The notes beneath the pieces were generated by a model. That model had not been told where the DNA came from, made no database searches, and saw only the letters and a program-made list of their open reading frames with translations. 9,903 nucleotides of DNA from Schleiferiaceae bacterium (lineage in GTDB: Bacteria; Bacteroidota; Bacteroidia; Flavobacteriales; Schleiferiaceae), in assembly GCA_025210575.1 (NCBI GenBank), contig JAOARK010000149.1, positions 1-9,903 on the forward strand, given 5' to 3'. Below, one piece after another: positions 6,411-9,903 of the stretch. Positions within the stretch are counted from its first letter, which is position 1; each line of letters begins with the position of its first letter. The position numbers and the translations under genes are program-made.

Positions 6411-7349
6411 ATGTCTAAAGGACCTTTATTTTACGCTAAGATTCTCCTTTTCGGAGAATATGGAATCATTAAAGACTCTATGGGTCTGAGTATTCCGTAC
6501 AACTATTATAAAGGTGCATTTCAATTCACTAATCCAGAGGCTGAAGAATCTAAGGACTCTAACGCGCACCTATCAAAATATCATAAGCATTTACAAAAAT
6601 TGCAAGATGCTGGAGAATTAAATGCTCAACTTGATTTAATTTCTTTTAAAGAAGACATTGACCAAGGATTGCATTTCGACTCAAGTATTCCGCGTGGTTT
6701 TGGTGTTGGAAGCTCGGGAGCTCTGGTAGCTGCCATATACGATCGTTATGCTGTAGATAAGATTTCAAAAGGTCAAGAACTTAAGCGCGAAGACATTGTT
6801 GAGCTTAAGGCTATCTTTTCACAAATGGAAAGTTATTTTCATGGAAAGAGTAGCGGAATTGACCCCACCATTTGCTATTTGAATCTTCCACTTTTGATTA
6901 AAAGTAAAGATGACCTGGGCACAGTAACCATACCAGAAGAAGGTGTTGGTGAAGGTGCTATTTTCTTGATAAATTCAGGTCAACCTGGGGAAACACAACC
7001 TATGGTTAACATCTTTATGGAAAAACTAAAAGAAGAAGGTTTTAGAAATATGTTAAAAGAGCAGTTTGTTACCTATAACGATGCTTGTATCAAGTCCTTT
7101 TTAAAAGGAGACATCAAACCACTATTCTCAAACCTTAAGAATTTATCAAAGCTGGCACTAGACTATTTTTCGCCTATGATTCCTTCAAATTACCATGAAA
7201 TTTGGAAGAAGGGAATTGAATCTAACGCCTTCTATTTAAAACTTTGCGGCTCTGGTGGCGGTGGTTTTATTCTTGGGTTTACTCGCGATTACAGCAAAGC
7301 ACAACCGCTTTTAGCAGATTACAATCACGAAGTAATCTACAAGTTCTAA
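6411..7349 (+). CDS. GHMP kinase, probably mevalonate kinase (divergent)
   Basis: The 312-residue protein is a GHMP-fold small-molecule kinase. K10 and FGEYG (14-18) take the place of the GEHAVVYG motif of classical mevalonate kinases. The phosphate-binding loop is PRGFGVGSSGAL (94-105). E140 and FHGKSSGID (143-151), with probable catalytic base D151, match the HGxPSGxD motif of mevalonate kinases. CGSGGGGFILGF (279-290) is the third GHMP motif. By context and the HGxxSGID motif it most likely phosphorylates mevalonate. A role on another mevalonate-derived substrate cannot be excluded because the first motif is changed, and no phosphomevalonate kinase is in the window. I start at ATG 6411. 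A TTG at 6408, immediately after the mvaD stop, is a less likely start. The gene is 3 bases after mvaD and directly abuts the UbiA gene (TAAATG), so all three are probably co-transcribed. Confidence 0.85.
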   Translation: MSKGPLFYAKILLFGEYGIIKDSMGLSIPYNYYKGAFQFTNPEAEESKDSNAHLSKYHKHLQKLQDAGELNAQLDLISFKEDIDQGLHFDSSIPRGFGVGSSGALVAAIYDRYAVDKISKGQELKREDIVELKAIFSQMESYFHGKSSGIDPTICYLNLPLLIKSKDDLGTVTIPEEGVGEGAIFLINSGQPGETQPMVNIFMEKLKEEGFRNMLKEQFVTYNDACIKSFLKGDIKPLFSNLKNLSKLALDYFSPMIPSNYHEIWKKGIESNAFYLKLCGSGGGGFILGFTRDYSKAQPLLADYNHEVIYKF

Positions 7350-8225
7350 ATGCGGGTTCTTTCCTCGCAGAAACTATTTTTTCTTAAAGTCGTAGCACTT
7401 CTGTCTATTATACGTTGGTATGCCATTGGTATAGTAGCTTTTGCACAGTTACTGGTAAGCATCTTTGTGATCAACAATCGGAACAACTGGAAAATGGTTG
7501 TTACCGATCCGAACTTATGGATCATTATGGTGTGCACCATGCTAACTATCGCTGCAGGATTCGCCATAAATAATTTTTATGATTCGGATAGAGATCTTGT
7601 TAATCGTCCGCAACAAACCCTATTTGAGCGTATTGTTAGTAAGCGTTTCATTTTTAGATTTTACTTTGGAACCAATGCTTTAGTATTTGCTCTGGCATTT
7701 TTAATTTCTTGGAGGGCTCTCGTCTTTTTCGGTGTTTATGCAGTTGGTCTTTGGTTCTACAGCCATAAAATTAAGAAAGCTACTTTCTTTGGAAACCTAG
7801 CAGCTGTTATACTCTCTATTGCTCCCTTCTTTGCCATTTTTGTTTATTACCGCTATTTCAGTTGGCCTATTTTTTTCTATGTAGCTTTCATCATGTTTCT
7901 AATTCTCATCAGAGACATTATTAAAGACCTGCAAACCCAAAAAGGTGATGTTTTGTATGACTACCACACCTTACCTGCTGTGTACGGAGTAGAAAAGACC
8001 AAGACGTTGATCATTCTTTTAACCGTATTCAGTTATGCTCCTGCATTTGTTTCCTATTCACTTTTCCCAAACAACATGCAGCTCTATTTAACCATCTGCA
8101 TGATTCTTATCACATTAGTGAATGTGGCTATTTTTCAAGCCTCCAAACCAAAACATTACTTTATCCTCAATCAATTGTATAAGGTTTTGATTGGAGTAAG
8201 CATGATAATGATCGTGTTTTTGTGA
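7350..8225 (+). CDS. UbiA-family membrane prenyltransferase (possibly digeranylgeranylglyceryl phosphate synthase-like)
   Basis: The 291-residue, strongly hydrophobic protein has about eight or nine predicted membrane helices. It carries both UbiA aspartate motifs: N75-x2-D78-x3-D82 (in NNFYDSDRD) and D189-x3-D193 followed by G199-D200 (in RDIIKDLQTQKGD). These bind the prenyl diphosphate through magnesium. The family transfers isoprenoid chains to aromatic or glycerol-phosphate acceptors in the membrane. The second motif, with RxIIKD, a following GD and then TLPAVYG, resembles archaeal-type digeranylgeranylglyceryl phosphate synthases more than 4-hydroxybenzoate transferases. I recall that related flavobacterial proteins are often named this way, without being certain of their function. 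Its ATG directly follows the stop of the kinase gene, tying it to isoprenoid precursor supply. Alternatives include quinone-related or other lipid prenylation. Family certain, acceptor uncertain. Confidence 0.88.
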   Translation: MRVLSSQKLFFLKVVALLSIIRWYAIGIVAFAQLLVSIFVINNRNNWKMVVTDPNLWIIMVCTMLTIAAGFAINNFYDSDRDLVNRPQQTLFERIVSKRFIFRFYFGTNALVFALAFLISWRALVFFGVYAVGLWFYSHKIKKATFFGNLAAVILSIAPFFAIFVYYRYFSWPIFFYVAFIMFLILIRDIIKDLQTQKGDVLYDYHTLPAVYGVEKTKTLIILLTVFSYAPAFVSYSLFPNNMQLYLTICMILITLVNVAIFQASKPKHYFILNQLYKVLIGVSMIMIVFL

Positions 8226-8230
8226 TGTTC

Positions 8231-8257
8231 TTGGAAATAACTTGTGGCGTATATTTG
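8231..8257 (+). promoter_or_regulatory. Bacteroidota-type promoter for the desaturase gene
   Basis: TTG at 8231-8233, then 16 bases, then TATATTTG (8250-8257), an exact TAnnTTTG match followed by CCG. The spacer is slightly short of the usual range. The start site would be near 8262, giving a leader of about 40 bases before the ATG at 8303. It lies in the 77-base gap after the UbiA gene, where no terminator hairpin is visible, so read-through from the mevalonate operon is possible as well. Confidence 0.5.
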
Positions 8258-8302
8258 CCGCAAAATTAAGAAGAGCATTATTTTTCAAATACTTAAGAGA
8301 GC

Positions 8303-9454
8303 ATGTTAAAATCTATGACGTCTGATAAAGTTGTTCAGTTTAAGAGTAATCCTACTCAAGACAACTTTTTGAAAGTATACAACAGAAAAGTAAATCAATA
8401 TTTCAAAGACAACAACACCACCAAATACGCCAACCGAGAGATGCACATTAAAACGGTTGTTGCTATTGCAAGTTGGATTGGTGTGTACGCATTAATTATG
8501 ACCAACACCATGAGCTTTAGTAATTTGGCCTTGATTGCCACTTTTACAGCTCTTGGTTTCGTAAACATATTTATTGCGTTCAACATTGTTCATGATGCAT
8601 GTCACAATGCATACTCTAAAAACCCGAAGGTGAACAAACGCATGGGTTACTTCATGAACTTTATTGGTGCAAATAGATATTTATTTACCATGATGCACAA
8701 TGCGCACCATGCCTTTGTAAATATCCATGGTATTGATGTTACTCTAGAAACGCACGGCCTTTTTAGATTTACTCCGCACGAGCCTCATAAACCGATGCAC
8801 AAATGGCAGCATATTTATACCCCAATCGTTTATGCTTTGGCCATGATTCACTGGACAATTATCAAAGATTTTAAGTGGTATTTTCAAGAAAGAAACATTG
8901 GAAACCTAAAGAATATTGAACATGATCCAAAAGAGTTCTGGATCTTATTATTCTCGAAATTGGTGTATTACACACTCACTTTGGTGTTGCCGTTAATATT
9001 CGTTCAAGCACCGGTATGGGCGATTATTGTGGGCTGGGTTATGATCCACATTTTGCCAGGTTTGACTTTCGCGGTTGTATTTCAATGTACACATGTTTAC
9101 AATGGTACTACCTACCCTATGCCAGATGAAAACAACGACATTCACAACAACTATGCTTTACATGTAATAGCAACTACAGCAGATTTCTCTAGAAAGAACA
9201 AGGTAATTACTTGGTTGTTGGGAGCTATTAACATTCACGTTATTCACCATATTTTACCAACGGTATGTCATGTTCACTACATGAAGTTAACAGATATTCT
9301 AGTTGAGACCTGTAAAGAATTTGGTGTAGAATATCAGGAAAACCCAAATATTTGGGTGGCATTTAAAAAGCACATGGAAATGTTGAAGATATTAAGCCGT
9401 GAAGATGCTTATGTTCCTGAATACAAGCCGAATCATTATAGATTAGGTGTTTAA
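8303..9454 (+). CDS. Membrane-bound fatty acid desaturase (acyl-CoA/acyl-lipid type)
   Basis: The 383-residue integral membrane di-iron enzyme would introduce a double bond into acyl chains using oxygen and reducing equivalents. The three histidine boxes are H97-DAC-H101, H132-NA-H135-H136 and H312-VI-H315-H316, with a further conserved H264 in QCTHV. The block HHAFVNIHGIDVTL and the end ILPTVCHVHY place it in the delta-desaturase/linoleoyl-CoA-desaturase-like branch (FA_desaturase domain). That branch normally reads Q-x2-HH at the third box; here the first position is histidine, as in other desaturase branches. Hydrophobic segments lie near 51-67, 73-96, 172-187, 213-234 and 238-260. No cytochrome b5 domain is fused, so an external ferredoxin or cytochrome is presumably the donor. 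The start could be the ATG at 8303 or 8315 (Met5). The gene has its own promoter and terminator. Regiospecificity cannot be read from sequence. Confidence 0.93.
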   Translation: MLKSMTSDKVVQFKSNPTQDNFLKVYNRKVNQYFKDNNTTKYANREMHIKTVVAIASWIGVYALIMTNTMSFSNLALIATFTALGFVNIFIAFNIVHDACHNAYSKNPKVNKRMGYFMNFIGANRYLFTMMHNAHHAFVNIHGIDVTLETHGLFRFTPHEPHKPMHKWQHIYTPIVYALAMIHWTIIKDFKWYFQERNIGNLKNIEHDPKEFWILLFSKLVYYTLTLVLPLIFVQAPVWAIIVGWVMIHILPGLTFAVVFQCTHVYNGTTYPMPDENNDIHNNYALHVIATTADFSRKNKVITWLLGAINIHVIHHILPTVCHVHYMKLTDILVETCKEFGVEYQENPNIWVAFKKHMEMLKILSREDAYVPEYKPNHYRLGV

Positions 9455-9473
9455 ACACAATTGAATAATATCC

Positions 9474-9506
9474 AAAAGGCTGTCTAAAAGACAGCCTTTT
9501 TTATTT
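9474..9506 (+). terminator. Intrinsic terminator of the desaturase gene
   Basis: A perfect 12-base-pair stem, AAAAGGCTGTCT (9474-9485) and AGACAGCCTTTT (9489-9500), has an AAA loop and runs into TTATTT. It lies 19 bases after the desaturase stop. Confidence 0.92.
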
Positions 9507-9536
9507 GAGGCAGGTTAACAAAACAATGACCCAAAC

Positions 9537-9560
9537 AAAAAACGACCTCCAAAGAGGTCG
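9537..9560 (-). terminator. Intrinsic terminator of the Nfu-like gene
   Basis: Read on the minus strand, CGACCTC (9560-9554) and GAGGTCG (9549-9543) pair around a TTTG loop and are followed by six Ts (9542-9537). It lies about 28 bases beyond the minus-strand stop codon, facing the desaturase terminator. Confidence 0.88.
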
Positions 9561-9588
9561 CTTAATCCTTTTTTATTTAGCCAAAGTA

Positions 9589-9903
9589 CTAGCCATTTAT
9601 CGCTACAACATCATCCACTAATGTGGGAAGCATTTGTTGCAGGATATTTTGAATTCCAGACTTTAATGTTGCGGTTGACGATGGACATCCGCTACAAGCA
9701 CCCTGCAATAAAACGTTTACCTTTTTATCTTCATAAGAGATAAAAGCAATGTTTCCACCATCGCCTTGCACAGCCGGTTTTACGTACTCATCTAGAATCT
9801 CTACTATACGTTTTTCAACATCACCTAAATCCTCAATATTCGGCAATTGAACGTTACTCGAATTGGGAACTTCAGCCGTTGTTTCTCCTTCAACAACCTC
9901 TTC
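9589..9903 (-). CDS. NifU/Nfu-type iron-sulfur cluster scaffold protein, C-terminal part, truncated by window edge
   Basis: The minus-strand frame is open from the window end to TAG at 9591-9589, giving 104 visible residues. The first 22 or so are polar and acidic (EEVVEGETTAEVPNSSNVQ), which looks like an interdomain linker. The remainder is a complete Nfu domain with DGGNIAF and GACSGCPSST; the two cysteines of CxxC coordinate a [4Fe-4S] cluster bridged between two subunits. Such proteins carry clusters to client apoproteins in the cytoplasm. The preceding linker and the continuing open frame indicate a longer protein whose N-terminal domain, commonly Nfu_N in this phylum, lies outside the window. 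The TTG at 9846 is in-frame but internal and should not be taken as the start. The gene is convergent with the desaturase gene and has its own terminator. Confidence 0.93.
   Translation of the reverse strand, partial: EEVVEGETTAEVPNSSNVQLPNIEDLGDVEKRIVEILDEYVKPAVQGDGGNIAFISYEDKKVNVLLQGACSGCPSSTATLKSGIQNILQQMLPTLVDDVVAING

Noticed and set aside
7346..7567. Minus-strand open frame opposite the start of the UbiA gene
   Set aside because: It is antisense to a conserved membrane protein, with no motif or promoter of its own.
9844..9846. TTG (minus strand) as start of an 85-residue Nfu protein
   Set aside because: The frame continues open through an acidic linker to the window edge, as expected for a longer two-domain Nfu protein.
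1..9903. Mobile element, phage, CRISPR, tRNA/rRNA or defence system
   Set aside because: No transposase, integrase, spaced repeats or tRNA-like cloverleaf was seen. Every sizeable open frame belongs to a housekeeping or lipid/isoprenoid gene, apart from one uncharacterised lipoprotein.

Overview
The window is ordinary, A+T-rich chromosomal DNA from what looks like a member of Bacteroidota, probably class Flavobacteriia or a close relative. Three things support this. Three intergenic or inter-operon regions carry the Bacteroidota -7 promoter element TAnnTTTG, and a fourth carries a one-mismatch version. Starts mostly lack strong Shine-Dalgarno sequences. The gene set also fits: mevalonate-pathway genes beside a UbiA-type prenyltransferase, a eukaryote-like 6-pyruvoyl-tetrahydropterin synthase, and a large lipoprotein with a propeller-like C-terminus. 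The assignment is inference; no rRNA or other marker is present. I see no mobile element, phage gene, CRISPR array or tRNA.

Layout, left to right. (1) The 3' part of a GT4-type glycosyltransferase overlaps by one base the start of rnhB (ribonuclease HII). (2) After a 130-base gap comes an 867-residue probable lipoprotein with a propeller-like C-terminal half. (3) A separately promoted 6-pyruvoyl-tetrahydropterin/6-carboxytetrahydropterin synthase homologue follows. (4) fabD ends in a strong intrinsic terminator. (5) A tight three-gene unit comes next: mvaD, a mevalonate-kinase-like GHMP kinase and a UbiA-family prenyltransferase, with intergenic distances of 3 and 0 bases. (6) A separately promoted membrane fatty-acid desaturase ends in another strong terminator. 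(7) Facing it on the minus strand is the C-terminal part of an Nfu/NifU-type iron-sulfur scaffold protein with its own terminator. No gene-free stretch exceeds about 130 bases.

How the genes work together. The mvaD-kinase-UbiA unit couples isoprenoid precursor supply (mevalonate to IPP) to a membrane enzyme that would attach a prenyl chain to an acceptor. FabD and the desaturase concern fatty-acid synthesis and modification, so about half of the window deals with membrane lipids and isoprenoids. The most interesting points are the possible archaeal-type ether-lipid role of the UbiA protein, the promoter apparently embedded in the fabD stop/terminator, the regular repeat of about 44 residues in the lipoprotein, and the altered third histidine box of the desaturase. 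None is demonstrably a new system.
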